A stretch of DNA of 51,115 nucleotides, from the NCBI GenBank assembly GCA_014804385.1, contig JAAUZW010000004.1:34449-85563 (forward strand). Reading direction: 5' to 3'. The notes under the pieces are model-generated. The model was not told where the DNA came from and made no database searches. It saw nothing but the letters and a program-made list of their open reading frames with translations. Numbering within the stretch: position 1 is the stretch's first letter; each line of letters opens with the position of its first letter. Made by a program: the position numbers and the translations under genes. Positions 1 to 10,100 of the stretch are shown one piece after another. This DNA is from Lachnospiraceae bacterium (lineage in GTDB: Bacteria > Bacillota > Clostridia > Lachnospirales > Lachnospiraceae).

Positions 1-647
1 CTGCGATGTGCAATGAGTTCTGCTATCTCCTGCTCCCTGACGGGCGGCTCGCCCGATAGGGCTTCCTCCCCATCCGACAAATTTTCTGCCCGCTCCAGAT
101 ATTTTTCCAGAAGGGCTTCATCACAAACTGCAATATTCTCATAAAAATCACCGGATTTGCTCCCGTCCGAACCTGTGAAGGACACACACCGCTCGTCCAG
201 TTCCTTCCTTAGACCGGCAAGCAGCGACTCCTCGTTCGTCCCCGGCTGATCCATCTTATTGACAAAGACAAAAACAGGCACCTGATAGCGTTCCAGTAAT
301 TTCCAGAGCGTCAGGGTATGACTCTGCACCCCGTCCGCGCCGCTCACAATGAGCACCGCGCAGTCTAAGACCTGCAGAGTACGCTCCATCTCCGCGGAAA
401 AATCGATATGTCCCGGCGTGTCGAGCAGGGTCACCTCCATATCTTTCCATGAAAAACGGGCCTGCTTGGAGAAGATGGTAATGCCCCGCTCCCGCTCCTG
501 CCTGTCCGTATCTAAAAAGGTATCTCTATGATCCACCCGCCCGGGATTTCTGATCTCTCCCGTGGTGTAGAGAATGCGCTCCGCCAGTGTGGTCTTTCCC
601 GCATCCACATGGGCTAACAGCCCAATGACCCGTTTTTTTTCTTTCAT
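1..647 (-). CDS. EF-G/TetM-like ribosomal-protection-family GTPase, N-terminal part (runs off the window edge)
   Basis: Minus-strand translation from ATG at 647 reads MKEKKRVIGLLAHVDAGKTTLAERILYTTGEIRNPGRVDHRDTFLDTDRQERERGITIFSK...LLDTPGHIDF...VNKMDQ, giving G1, G2, G3 and G4 translational GTPase motifs. Confidence 0.85.
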   Translation of the reverse strand, partial: MKEKKRVIGLLAHVDAGKTTLAERILYTTGEIRNPGRVDHRDTFLDTDRQERERGITIFSKQARFSWKDMEVTLLDTPGHIDFSAEMERTLQVLDCAVLIVSGADGVQSHTLTLWKLLERYQVPVFVFVNKMDQPGTNEESLLAGLRKELDERCVSFTGSDGSKSGDFYENIAVCDEALLEKYLERAENLSDGEEALSGEPPVREQEIAELIAHR

Positions 648-784
648 CCTGTTCCTCTTTTCCCCACATTCTATCCTCTTTATTCGCATTTACACGACAG
701 AGCGACGCAAAACTTTAACTTTGCGCCGCCCCTCTGTTTTCCTATTTCTATGAATCTGTCTGATCAGACTCCCTTTGAAACCGC

Positions 785-2248
785 CTATTCCTGATTTAAT
801 ATCTGTGCCAGTCGGTCTATGTCCGCCTGCACCTGACTCATGGAGTTCAGAATATCCTCGACCCCATTTACCTGCTCCTCCGTGGAAGAAGATATCTCCG
901 TGGTATTCTGTACGGAAGCCTGGGATATCGCCTCCACCTGCTGCATGGCATCCTGAAGTCTTTCCTTGCTCTCCACAATGTCACCGAGCTGTCCCTGCAG
1001 CTTCTCCGTCTCCTCGATCACCTGCCGGGAGAACATGAGCATCGTATCAAAAATCTTCACCGTATCATCCAGCTTCTCATTGGACTCCTGCACGATCACG
1101 GTATTGCGGTCAATGATCTTGTTCGTATCCCCAATGGTTCCAATGATATCCTTCAGGATCGCGTCAATCTTCTGGGTCGCCATAGTCGACTGTGCCGACA
1201 GGGCGTTGATCTCGTCCGCAACTACCGCAAAGCCCCTGCCCGCCTCACCGGCCCTTGCCGCCTCAATAGCCGCATTCAAAGCCAAAAGACTGGTCTGCCT
1301 TGCGATCTGGCTGATGCTGTCAATGATTTCACCAATAGAGCCTGATTTCTGTGCCAGAGCTGCCATACCCTCGGATGCCACCTGGGTAGCCTCAATGTTT
1401 TCGACAAACTTCCTGGCCAGTTCATCGATGGACACCTTACCCTCTTTATTCTTCTCCTCCAACTGTCTCACGTTTTCAACCGTCTGCAACACCCGGGCTT
1501 CCGAATCACTGATCCTGCCATCCAGATCATTGAAAATCTGAATACTGCCCTCCACCTGTCCGATCTGCTGCTCCACACTGCCTGCGATCTCCTGGCTGGA
1601 AGCCGCGATCTCGGAAGCGCTCTGTTCAAAGCTATGTAAGGAATCATAGATGGACTGAGAGGATTCCTGCAAACCCTCGAAAGCACCTCGGACATTGCCC
1701 AGAAGGTCTTCCACTTCTCCCTCCTTCTGCTCAACCGTCGCAAAGAGGGATCGTGTTCTCACTACGATAAAGACCGATACCGCAATCGCAAGGGCATATA
1801 CCATAATATCGAAAATCCATATAGCAGCGGTATCCATACACAGATACGCATCCTTAAATAAAATCATGGCTATCGCATTTACGATCACTGTCACCGCCGC
1901 GCATACCTTGACCACCGACAGGTCATAGTAGGCAGTCGAAAGAAACAGTACTAAGAAATATGCCTCCACCATCGCGCCAAATACGCCGGGGGTTCCCACC
2001 ACAAGAACCACAGCACCCAAACCCGGCAGCGCAGACACATACAGATATTTCGCCTTGGCACCAAGCGGTTTCTCAAGAGCCTTTATAATAAGGCCGCTCA
2101 GCGTTATGATCAATGCAATGCTATCCCTCATGCCTCCTCCATTAAAGAAAAGTACATAAAGAAATGCCACAATAGGAATCGCTAAAAGAAATAGAAAAAA
2201 GATAAAATTCATCAACTTTTCTTCGTCTTTTAATATTTTCAATTCCAT
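785..2248 (-). CDS. Methyl-accepting chemotaxis protein with N-terminal multi-TM region
   Basis: C-terminal signalling hairpin ...[43 protein letters not shown]; hydrophobic N-terminal half. Confidence 0.93.
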   Translation of the reverse strand: MELKILKDEEKLMNFIFFLFLLAIPIVAFLYVLFFNGGGMRDSIALIITLSGLIIKALEKPLGAKAKYLYVSALPGLGAVVLVVGTPGVFGAMVEAYFLVLFLSTAYYDLSVVKVCAAVTVIVNAIAMILFKDAYLCMDTAAIWIFDIMVYALAIAVSVFIVVRTRSLFATVEQKEGEVEDLLGNVRGAFEGLQESSQSIYDSLHSFEQSASEIAASSQEIAGSVEQQIGQVEGSIQIFNDLDGRISDSEARVLQTVENVRQLEEKNKEGKVSIDELARKFVENIEATQVASEGMAALAQKSGSIGEIIDSISQIARQTSLLALNAAIEAARAGEAGRGFAVVADEINALSAQSTMATQKIDAILKDIIGTIGDTNKIIDRNTVIVQESNEKLDDTVKIFDTMLMFSRQVIEETEKLQGQLGDIVESKERLQDAMQQVEAISQASVQNTTEISSSTEEQVNGVEDILNSMSQVQADIDRLAQILNQE

Positions 2249-2288
2249 TTGTGTTTCCTCCTTTTTCTCACGTATATTTATAATATAT

Positions 2289-2317
2289 ATATTACAGTAT
2301 CCGGATTATAAAGTCAA
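2289..2317 (-). promoter_or_regulatory. Sigma-A-like promoter for the MCP gene
   Basis: Minus strand TTGACT-N17-TAATAT just upstream of the 2248 start. Confidence 0.5.
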
Positions 2318-2331
2318 TCTGTAACGGCATC

Positions 2332-2937
2332 CTAATGATTATCATCGTTCTCTTCCGTCAGGCTCACAAACTTCGCGTAATGTTCCGGCTTAAACATCCG
2401 TCTGTAGAGGGCATCCAACGCTTCCAGAAACGCCCCCTGCGCAGGATTTCCCATGCGCATATATAAAACGCTGTAGTCCACGCCGAACAGCACAGCCCGC
2501 AGATTCGTCATCTCACAGCCGCAGGACTGATAAAAAGCGATCCGCCGTTCTCTGGTCAGGCGCTGCTTTTCGTTTTCTGCGGCAGCGGTCCGCTCGGACT
2601 CAATATAAAGCCCCGCCACCTGAGGAAGGTTTTCTTTAAAATAAGTACCAAAAAGCAAGAAGGCCCGGTGTCCCAGCCCCTCTCCCCGCCTGTCTGACAG
2701 GATCGCAAAATAGTCAAGCAGTGCGCACTTTGTCTCCTCGCAGAGAATAAAAACGGCGTAGCCTGCAAGCTTCTCCTCCTCATAAAGCCCAAGGGAAAAG
2801 CCGTAGCCCTCCTCCATGCTTTTGAGAATATGGCTTAAGGGCTTCAGTTCGTCAGCGGGGAAATCCCGCCGCATATAAGTATCATAAATAGATGCGATCT
2901 CCGTGTTTTCCAGCTTTTTTATCGTATACTGTGGCAT
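2332..2937 (-). CDS. GNAT-like N-acetyltransferase
   Basis: MPQYTIKKLENTEIASIYDTYMRRDFPADELKPL...GYGFSLGLYEEEKLAGYAVF...LSDRRGEGLGHRAF; SD AGGAAG before the ATG at 2937. Confidence 0.7.
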   Translation of the reverse strand: MPQYTIKKLENTEIASIYDTYMRRDFPADELKPLSHILKSMEEGYGFSLGLYEEEKLAGYAVFILCEETKCALLDYFAILSDRRGEGLGHRAFLLFGTYFKENLPQVAGLYIESERTAAAENEKQRLTRERRIAFYQSCGCEMTNLRAVLFGVDYSVLYMRMGNPAQGAFLEALDALYRRMFKPEHYAKFVSLTEENDDNH

Positions 2938-3035
2938 AGCTTTTCTTCCTTTCGCCATTTCAGCTCTTAAGTTTACATAACTCTATCCCCTCAATGTCAC
3001 AAGCGGATGTGTCACCTTTCTCATTCTACATTGAT

Positions 3036-4445
3036 TCATCTGTCATACCCCCGCACATACACAAAGCCCTCATTCTCCCTGTCCATGCGGTATGCCGGAT
3101 CAAGCAGAGCATCCACGAAATCCTGTCCTTCGGCCTCCACCGCCGTCACCGAAAGACCCAGTGCCTGCTCCACCCGGGACACCGTGACGTCATCCAAAAA
3201 TACCTGCTCTCCGCTGCGAAGCATATTGCCCGGGATCAACAGCGCCTCTCCCAAATCCACGCCCTGCGCCTGCGCTTCCTTTAGCTGGGCGATCAGATCC
3301 TGCCCCGTCACCAGCCCCGCCACCGTAATGGTCTCCCCGAAAAAATCATTTCGGATGGCCTGCACATAAATGGAAAGCCCGGGATAAGCCTGCATCAGTT
3401 TTTCCGCCGCCTCCTGTATGGTGGAAAAGGCCAACTTACCCGTGGCGATGGTCAAGCGCCGCTGCAGAGTGCGCTTCTTTTCCAGATAAGTCGGATCCCT
3501 GAGAGCCTCCTCAAGGGCCTGTCCAAACTCTTCCCGAAAAAGCCGCATCATGCCCACACCATTTTCCAGCTGGATGTAGCCGTCGTAACGCTCCTCCTCC
3601 GGAAAGTCCCGCTCCGCCAGAATATAAAACTCATCGCTGGCATGAACAAAGTGTAGACCGAATCGGTCAAAACAAGTTCTCTGGTACTCTTCGATCTTAT
3701 CGATGATCCTCCCGGCCTCCTCCTTCGTGAAAAGCCCAATCGGATACAGGCCTTCTCGAAACCGGCTGATCCCCGCAGGTACTAGCGACAGACTCCGCAT
3801 AAAAGGCAGGTACTTCATCAAATCCTCAATGCTTTGCCAAAGTTCCTCCCCGTCGTTTACTCCCTTACAGCAGACAATCTGCCCGTTCATCTCCACATGG
3901 CCCTCGTAAAACCGATCCAGAAACCGCAGCTTTTCCCCCGCGAAGCGGTTGTGCAGCATCTCGCAGCGGAGCGTCGGATTCGTAGTATGTACCGAGATGT
4001 TGATGGGCGCAAGCTGCATCTTCACAATGCGCTCCACATCCCGCTCAGTCATGTTGGTCAGGGTGATGTAATTGCCCTGCAAAAAAGAAAGCCGGGAATC
4101 GTCATCCTTAAAATACAAGGTTTCCCGCATCCCCGGCGGCATCTGATCGATAAAGCAAAAGATACACTTGTTGCTGCAGGAACGGTAGTCGCTCATCAGC
4201 CCATTCTCAAACTCGATGCCCAGATCCTCGTCATAGTCCTTGTCGATCTCCAGAAGCCACTCCTCACCGTCCGGCTTTCGCACCAGCACTTCCACATACT
4301 CATCCTTCATCAGATAACGGTAATCGAACACATCCTCTATTTCGTTGTCGTTGACGGCAAGAAGGCTATCGCCCGCCTCGATCCCCATCTCCTCCGCGAT
4401 GGAGCCGAGCTCAACCTCCTTTACCACATGTTCTTTTCCGTCCAA
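3036..4445 (-). CDS. DUF512-family protein with PDZ-like N-terminus and radical-SAM-like CxxxCxxC motif
   Basis: SCSNKCIFCFIDQMPPGMRETLYFKDDDSRLSFLQGNYITLTN is the characteristic DUF512 motif; TTG start. Confidence 0.85.
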   Translation of the reverse strand: MDGKEHVVKEVELGSIAEEMGIEAGDSLLAVNDNEIEDVFDYRYLMKDEYVEVLVRKPDGEEWLLEIDKDYDEDLGIEFENGLMSDYRSCSNKCIFCFIDQMPPGMRETLYFKDDDSRLSFLQGNYITLTNMTERDVERIVKMQLAPINISVHTTNPTLRCEMLHNRFAGEKLRFLDRFYEGHVEMNGQIVCCKGVNDGEELWQSIEDLMKYLPFMRSLSLVPAGISRFREGLYPIGLFTKEEAGRIIDKIEEYQRTCFDRFGLHFVHASDEFYILAERDFPEEERYDGYIQLENGVGMMRLFREEFGQALEEALRDPTYLEKKRTLQRRLTIATGKLAFSTIQEAAEKLMQAYPGLSIYVQAIRNDFFGETITVAGLVTGQDLIAQLKEAQAQGVDLGEALLIPGNMLRSGEQVFLDDVTVSRVEQALGLSVTAVEAEGQDFVDALLDPAYRMDRENEGFVYVRGYDR

Positions 4446-4449
4446 GCTC

Positions 4450-4626
4450 CTACTCCTCCATCACCGAATATTGCAGCATCTCGTACAGAAGCTTTGTCCC
4501 CTCTTTGATCTCCGGCGGCAGAAGCGCCCTGGCCACCAGCTTATATCCTTCCTCCGGTGCATCAATACGTTCTAAATTGGCATAGTCTCCGTCAATGCTC
4601 GCCACCCGGTACTGAAATGTGTTCAA
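4450..4626 (-). CDS. Small conserved hypothetical protein
   Basis: MNTFQYRVASIDGDYANLERIDAPEEGYKLVARALLPPEIKEGTKLLYEMLQYSVMEE; AGGAGG SD 9 nt before a TTG start at 4626; abuts the DUF512 gene. Confidence 0.6.
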   Translation of the reverse strand: MNTFQYRVASIDGDYANLERIDAPEEGYKLVARALLPPEIKEGTKLLYEMLQYSVMEE

Positions 4627-4717
4627 AGTTTTGTTCCTCCTGTCCGTTTTCGTTCCGTGCAAAACCTTCTCCGTATTATATCATATTCTCAGAAGCTGTA
4701 ATCTTTGGCAATGCCAA

Positions 4718-4856
4718 CAAGAATTACGCAGTAATTCTTGCGACGCAAGCTGCTGAGCTTGCGTCTATTATATCATATCTCAGATGCCAATATGGTAAAA
4801 TATTTATGAAAGAATTGCTTTGCAATTCTTTGGTCGCAGGATGCTGATCCTGCGAC
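4718..4856 (-). repeat. Modular four-hairpin intergenic element, copy A
   Basis: Four inverted repeats: CAAGAATTAC-N3-GTAATTCTTG (4718-4740), GACGCAAGCT-N4-AGCTTGCGTC (4742-4765), AAAGAATTGC-N3-GCAATTCTTT (4809-4831), GTCGCAGGAT-N4-ATCCTGCGAC (4833-4856), with minus-strand TATGATATAAT between the pairs. Confidence 0.85.
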
Positions 4857-4913
4857 GATTATACCCCAGTTCCTGCAAAAGCGCCATATTTGTTTCCCCA
4901 GAGTGCGCAGGTA

Positions 4914-5408
4914 TCACATCACCAGATAATTCCAGCCCCAGTACAAAAGCCCCAGCACCCAGCTTGAGAAGATCCCGTAAAGAATGACCGGCCCGGCAAT
5001 CGTAAAGATCTTACAGCCGATGCCGAACACCTGTCCCTCCTTCTGGTATTCGATGGCCGCCGAAGCCACTGAGTTTGCAAAGCCCGTGATCGGCACCAGC
5101 GCTCCCGCACCGCCCCAATCCACACATTTTGTGTATAGCTTAAAGCCTGTGAGCAGCACACTGATCAGCACCAAAAGCAGAGAGCACCAAGAACCCGCCG
5201 TCTCCTGATCGATCCCCATACGATTCGTCGCATAATTTAAAAAAAACTGCCCCAGCACACAGATCAAACCACCTGTCAAAAAGGCTTTCGCCATACGGGC
5301 AGGCAGACTGTATTTCGGTGTGGTCTGCTCCACATGCTGCCTGTACGCCTGCTCCTCCGCCTGCTGCGGTGTCATTGTTTTTTGATCCTGTTCCATAATC
5401 TCCTCCAT
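4914..5408 (-). CDS. spoVAC: Stage V sporulation protein AC
   Basis: AKAFLTGGLICVLGQFF...GGAGALVPITGFANSVASAAIEYQKEGQVFGIGCKIFTIAGPVI matches the SpoVAC pattern; downstream of spoVAA and spoVAB. Confidence 0.85.
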   Translation of the reverse strand: MEEIMEQDQKTMTPQQAEEQAYRQHVEQTTPKYSLPARMAKAFLTGGLICVLGQFFLNYATNRMGIDQETAGSWCSLLLVLISVLLTGFKLYTKCVDWGGAGALVPITGFANSVASAAIEYQKEGQVFGIGCKIFTIAGPVILYGIFSSWVLGLLYWGWNYLVM

Positions 5409-5467
5409 TCCGACGCACTCCCATGCTGCGTCCTCCGCAAATCCCGCATTCCGCGACTGCTATATCG

Positions 5468-5959
5468 CTATTGTAAAAATATCCGCTGCGTAAAATAAAT
5501 AACGCTCCCGATCAGCTTGCCCATCGCAACCGCCAATATCGCGATCCCCAGACCGTGACGAAATCCGATCCTCCTTGCAAAAACGGGTATGGTGTTTAAC
5601 ATCTCCGCGATGGCCAGTGCCAGACATCCCACAAAAATGCCCGCAAACAGACCAAAAATGATCTGTATCAGCGTCCCCGCAAAGCGCCATACCCCCTCCG
5701 TCGCTGCTGCCCCGAAAAGGGCATGCTCACGCACAAAGCTTCCGATCATCGCCCATCTGCTGTAAATACTGAAAAAGCTGCCCACCAGGGTGCCGCATAT
5801 CACCATCTCCTCCAACACGAACACCTTGTCCGCCACATGCATTTTCCCCGCGAAGCGCGGAATCAGTCCCACAGAGATAAGCACTGTGAACACCCCCGCC
5901 GAGACAATAAGACCTGCGCTCCCCCCGATCAGCGCCAAAAACATCTGCTTAAGAAACAT
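5468..5959 (-). CDS. spoVAB: Stage V sporulation protein AB
   Basis: MFLKQMFLALIGGSAGLIVSAGVFTVLISVGLIPRFAGKMHVADKVFVLEEMVICGTLVG; overlaps the 3' end of spoVAA. Confidence 0.85.
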   Translation of the reverse strand: MFLKQMFLALIGGSAGLIVSAGVFTVLISVGLIPRFAGKMHVADKVFVLEEMVICGTLVGSFFSIYSRWAMIGSFVREHALFGAAATEGVWRFAGTLIQIIFGLFAGIFVGCLALAIAEMLNTIPVFARRIGFRHGLGIAILAVAMGKLIGSVIYFTQRIFLQ

Positions 5960-6584
5960 CGATCTCCTTCCCCTCTCTGTCCGCCGTCGCAATGAGCGCC
6001 TGATTTACATCCTTTTCATATACCCGCATTTCCACCTCGATGGGCGTGGGATCTTTCGTGATCCGTCTGCCGCCGATATGGTTAAAAAAGACGATGATGC
6101 CCACCGCCAGACCCACCGAGTAGGACAGCTCCAAAATTCCGTACCCGTCTCCGGGCGCTCCCATCACCATTTCATAAATCTTCGAAAAGACCTCATTAAT
6201 CCCGATATCATTGTGAAAAGCCATGATCGTAAATGCCGTGCCAAAAAAACTGATCAGTGCCACAAAAAAGAGCTTGCACCACTGGACGAAGCCCTTGTGC
6301 CGGTCCACATCGATCCATTCCACCAGCACATCCGTCTCGCCCAAATTTTCCACGCTGGCTCCCGGACAGGCCTTTTCGATCTCCTGGATCACCCGGAGAA
6401 TGCTGATGACCTGTCTTTTGCTCTCCCCCTTCTTAAACTGCCACAATTTGACAGTCCTGGCCTTTGCCTGAATCTGCGGGTCGCTGCAGGTCAGCTTCCC
6501 GATATCCTTGACGAATACGTCCGGGGTCTGCAGCTCCACATTCTGTTCCGCTTTCAAATAGATTGTCGCATTGTTAGTTGACAT
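5949..6584 (-). CDS. spoVAA: Stage V sporulation protein AA
   Basis: MSTNNATIYLKAEQNVELQTPDVFVKDIGKLTCSDPQIQAKARTVKLW; operon context with spoVAB and spoVAC. Confidence 0.85.
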   Translation of the reverse strand: MSTNNATIYLKAEQNVELQTPDVFVKDIGKLTCSDPQIQAKARTVKLWQFKKGESKRQVISILRVIQEIEKACPGASVENLGETDVLVEWIDVDRHKGFVQWCKLFFVALISFFGTAFTIMAFHNDIGINEVFSKIYEMVMGAPGDGYGILELSYSVGLAVGIIVFFNHIGGRRITKDPTPIEVEMRVYEKDVNQALIATADREGKEIDVS

Positions 6585-6695
6585 AACTTTTCCCATCCAC
6601 TATAAAAACTTCTCCCGGCAAACTCACCGGCATGAATTTCCTACATGATAAGAAGTAGTATAATAAAAATTTTTTATTTTATACGTGAATTCTGT

Positions 6696-6742
6696 ATGCT
6701 ATACTAGACGCAAGCTCGGCAGCTTGCGTCGCAAGAATTACT
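6696..6742 (+). repeat. Promoter-hairpin element, partial copy B
   Basis: TATGCTATACTAGACGCAAGCT-CGGC-AGCTTGCGTCGCAAGAATTACT: the same -10/hairpin junction as copy A, with the CAAGAATTAC hairpin truncated. Confidence 0.75.
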
Positions 6743-6772
6743 ACATCTGAAGCTATAATAAGGAGATTTTTC

Positions 6773-7177
6773 ATGAAAATTGTTGTGATAGACGGCCAGG
6801 GCGGCCGTATCGGTAAGAATGTGATAGAACAGGTAAAAGCAGGTCATAAGGATCTGGAACTCTACGCCATCGGCACCAACACCATGGCTACCTCCGCCAT
6901 GCTCAAGGCTGGGGCGGACTTTGGCGCCACCGGCGAAAACGCCGCGCTGGTGAATGTGTCCGATGCAGATATCGTGATCGGGCCCGTGGGCATCGTTTTT
7001 GCCAACGCCCTGCTCGGGGAGATCACCCCTGCCATCGCCGCCGCTGTGGGTGCCAGCAATGCCTTTAAAATCCTGATCCCTGTGAACCGCTGCAACCACT
7101 ATATCGCAGGCTGTGCGGAAAAATCTCTGGGTGAGTATATCCGCATTGCAGTGGAGAAGCTGGAGAGCATGCTGTAA
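6773..7177 (+). CDS. DUF3842-family protein
   Basis: MKIVVIDGQGGRIGKNVIEQVKAG...GTNTMATSAMLKAGADFGATGENA...ADIVIGPVGI; AAGGAG SD upstream. Confidence 0.85.
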   Translation: MKIVVIDGQGGRIGKNVIEQVKAGHKDLELYAIGTNTMATSAMLKAGADFGATGENAALVNVSDADIVIGPVGIVFANALLGEITPAIAAAVGASNAFKILIPVNRCNHYIAGCAEKSLGEYIRIAVEKLESML

Positions 7178-7190
7178 AAACACCCGCGTA

Positions 7191-10100
7191 TCAGGCTTGC
7201 AACAAGTTCAAAACCAGATTGGCCTGCTGATTCGCCTGCGCAAGAATCGTCTGCGAAGACTGCATTAAAAACCTATTCATCGCATACTCCATTGATTCGG
7301 AAGCGATATCGGTATCGCGGATAGCAGATTCACTCGCCTGCGTATTTTCGATAACATTATTGTTACTATTGATGGTGTGTTCCAGTCTGTTCTGTATGGA
7401 ACCATAAGTGCTTCTCCGGGAACTTACCATAGTAATCGCCTCTTTAATACGACTAACCGCTTTTTCCGCATATTTTGGCCTGCTGATTGTAATGGAGTTG
7501 ATCGCAAGTGAGCAGGAATTGACGCGTGTACGGGGAATCTCAAACAGATCCTTTGTTTCCGCGCCGACCAGAAGGTAAATCGGTTCGCGGAAATTCCTGC
7601 CGCCTTCTTCCAAAAAGAGCGTGCTTCTTGCACTTCCACCGATATCAGTGATTGTATGAGCGCCCAAAGCTTTATGGGCAATTTTCAAGCTTCCATTCTC
7701 AATTGACGCAACCAAAGGCGCCGTATTGCCGTTGTCGTCCCCGTTTTCAAATTTATCATTCAGGAAATCGGCAAGCTCTTTTGCCGAATAATGCTTATTC
7801 GTCTCAAAAGTGTATTGATAAGGAGTATCGTCCGCGGTAAACGTGAGGACATTCTGTCCCTGCTTAAAAATAATACCTTTTGACACGTCTTTGCTTCCTG
7901 TGATATAAGTCGCCGTGGGATTGATCGTTGTCTTATAGAAAAGGAAGCCTGCCGCACTGCCGCGTACACCGTCCACCACATAGGTACCCGCCAAAGGTTC
8001 TTTTCCGTCCTTTTTTATTACTTTGATTTGAAGCGCCTTATCGTCAATGGCGCCAACAACATCTGTTTTCTCTCCACCGACAGAGACCATTATATCAACG
8101 TCTTCGATGTTTTCTTCCTTGAACTTTTCCTGTATTTTTTCCTGCAGGAGCGCGGCAATTTCATCGCCGGTATAAGTACCCTCGGGAATGGTTATCTTTA
8201 TAGTTGTTTCCTTATTCTCAACGTTGCCTGTATCCCCGTTTAGCTCTGGGTGAGTAAAATCAAAAATAAACTCGTCATTAGCGCCTTTTACGATCTCAAC
8301 AGGTTCCTCAGTCAGATCCTTACGGCCGATAATATAGGCCGGCCGAAAGTTCCCGTAGCTGCCTTGTGTTTTCGTCGCGTCTCCTGACCGCTCAGTAAAG
8401 AGTACATCGTTATAAAAACTGCCACTTAAAGAGATTTGTTGGGAAGCTGCAAACTCAAACCTTCCCTCCTCAAACCTGGATATCATATCGACGGTGACTT
8501 TACCTTTCAAATCGCTGTTACTGTCAATGGCCGTCTGTATCGCCTTTTGCAGCTCCTCCCTGCTGCTATACTCTTTTTCGGCAATTTTGACCGTGCCAGA
8601 GACCGCGTTATCGCCGCTGCCCAATGTCACGGTCAGCTCACTGTTACTGCTGGTCACCTTTGCCTTGTCGGAAACAGCGGTGCGAGTATCCACGATATAC
8701 TTACTTGCCTCCGTGATACTAGGATTATCAACCCTAGGTTCCGATTTGGCAATAGCATTCCAGGCAGAACCGTAGTAAAATCTAATATAGTACTCACCAG
8801 CCTCATTATCTGTCTTAGGCATGGCAGTCAGTTTAAACACATCATTCGACCCATCATTCTCATAAGAACATGTAATGCTGCTATAATATTCACCGTATAA
8901 CGATTTCAGTTGTTTATCGATCTGCGCAGCAATATCCGCCATACTGTAAGTCCCTGGGGACAGCGTAATGCTTTTTTGGCCGCCGGCCCAAGAAGGGGAT
9001 AAAAAAGTGATTGTATTCTTGCCACTCTCAATCTTTATCGAATCATTCCGATTGGCAGCGGGAATTGACGCAGTTGCAGTTGACTCTGTTGGCACTATTA
9101 ACGTGGTTCCTTCTGGTGTTGGCACCTTTCCAGGGCTATAGCTCTCGGTGTGAGTGTACGTATATGTTGTAGTGCCTTCAAATAGTTTTTTATAGGTATC
9201 GTTTTTCTGGGCGTCATCAAAACTGATTTTCTGGATGTCATCAGTCAGCCCACTAATGGTAATTCTGGAACTAGTGTCTAACCCAAACTTAATCTTACCC
9301 GCTAAATCAGAATTGCTATCTACGTATTCTTGCAGCTTGGTTAAAGTTTCACTGCTGCTTTTATCTCCGCCGAGACCGCTTATGGTATAGTTCTTATCGT
9401 TTACTTTGAAAGTCAAAGTATCGTCAGGCAGCGTAATTGTACCCGTTAACTTGGCCTTCCCCTGAACCTGCGCCATGTGTCCATTCTCTTTATACGGTAA
9501 ATAATTTGTTTCACAGAATATGGCGTTATAAGCTTTGCCATAATCCCCCGTCGTATCAAATTCTAAAGAGCTGTCTTTGCCTGTCAGCGTGGTGGATAAT
9601 ATCAAGTATTGCATACTATACGAAGTATATCCTGTGGACGAAGACGGCAAAGTCATGGACGTACTGCCAACTGTGGCTACTACTCCTTTGTCTTTAAGTT
9701 GCTTATTGATTTCGTCACGGATATCACTTATGGTATATCCACCGGCTTTCTCCTCAAAAGTAACTTCCGTATAATCATCTGCGCCGTTTATTTTAAAACG
9801 CAGGACATTATTATTATTGGCGCTGGATAAATGGATCTTATCAGTAGCCGAAGCATTATAGTAAGCCTTACCTGTGATAGAAGTAGGAATGGAATAAGAG
9901 GATCCGTATTGCATGTTATCATAAAAAACAGAAGAATACTTGATCGACGCACCTTGATCCAACTTAAACATATTCCCTTTCAGCCCGATAATACTCACCG
10001 AATTTCCACCCGTGATCTGGACGCAGGAATCTTCATACTCTTTTGCAACAATACCTGCTAACTCAGGGTAATTAGTCCGCAATTGATTATTTATTTCCTT

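Noticed and set aside
4718-4856. Copy A hairpins as ordinary rho-independent terminators
   Set aside because: None of the four stems is followed by a T-tract on either strand, and the same arrangement recurs as a promoter region at two other loci.
5790-6581. 263-aa plus-strand ORF across spoVAA/spoVAB
   Set aside because: Antisense to conserved spoVA genes; His/Arg/Pro-rich shadow ORF.
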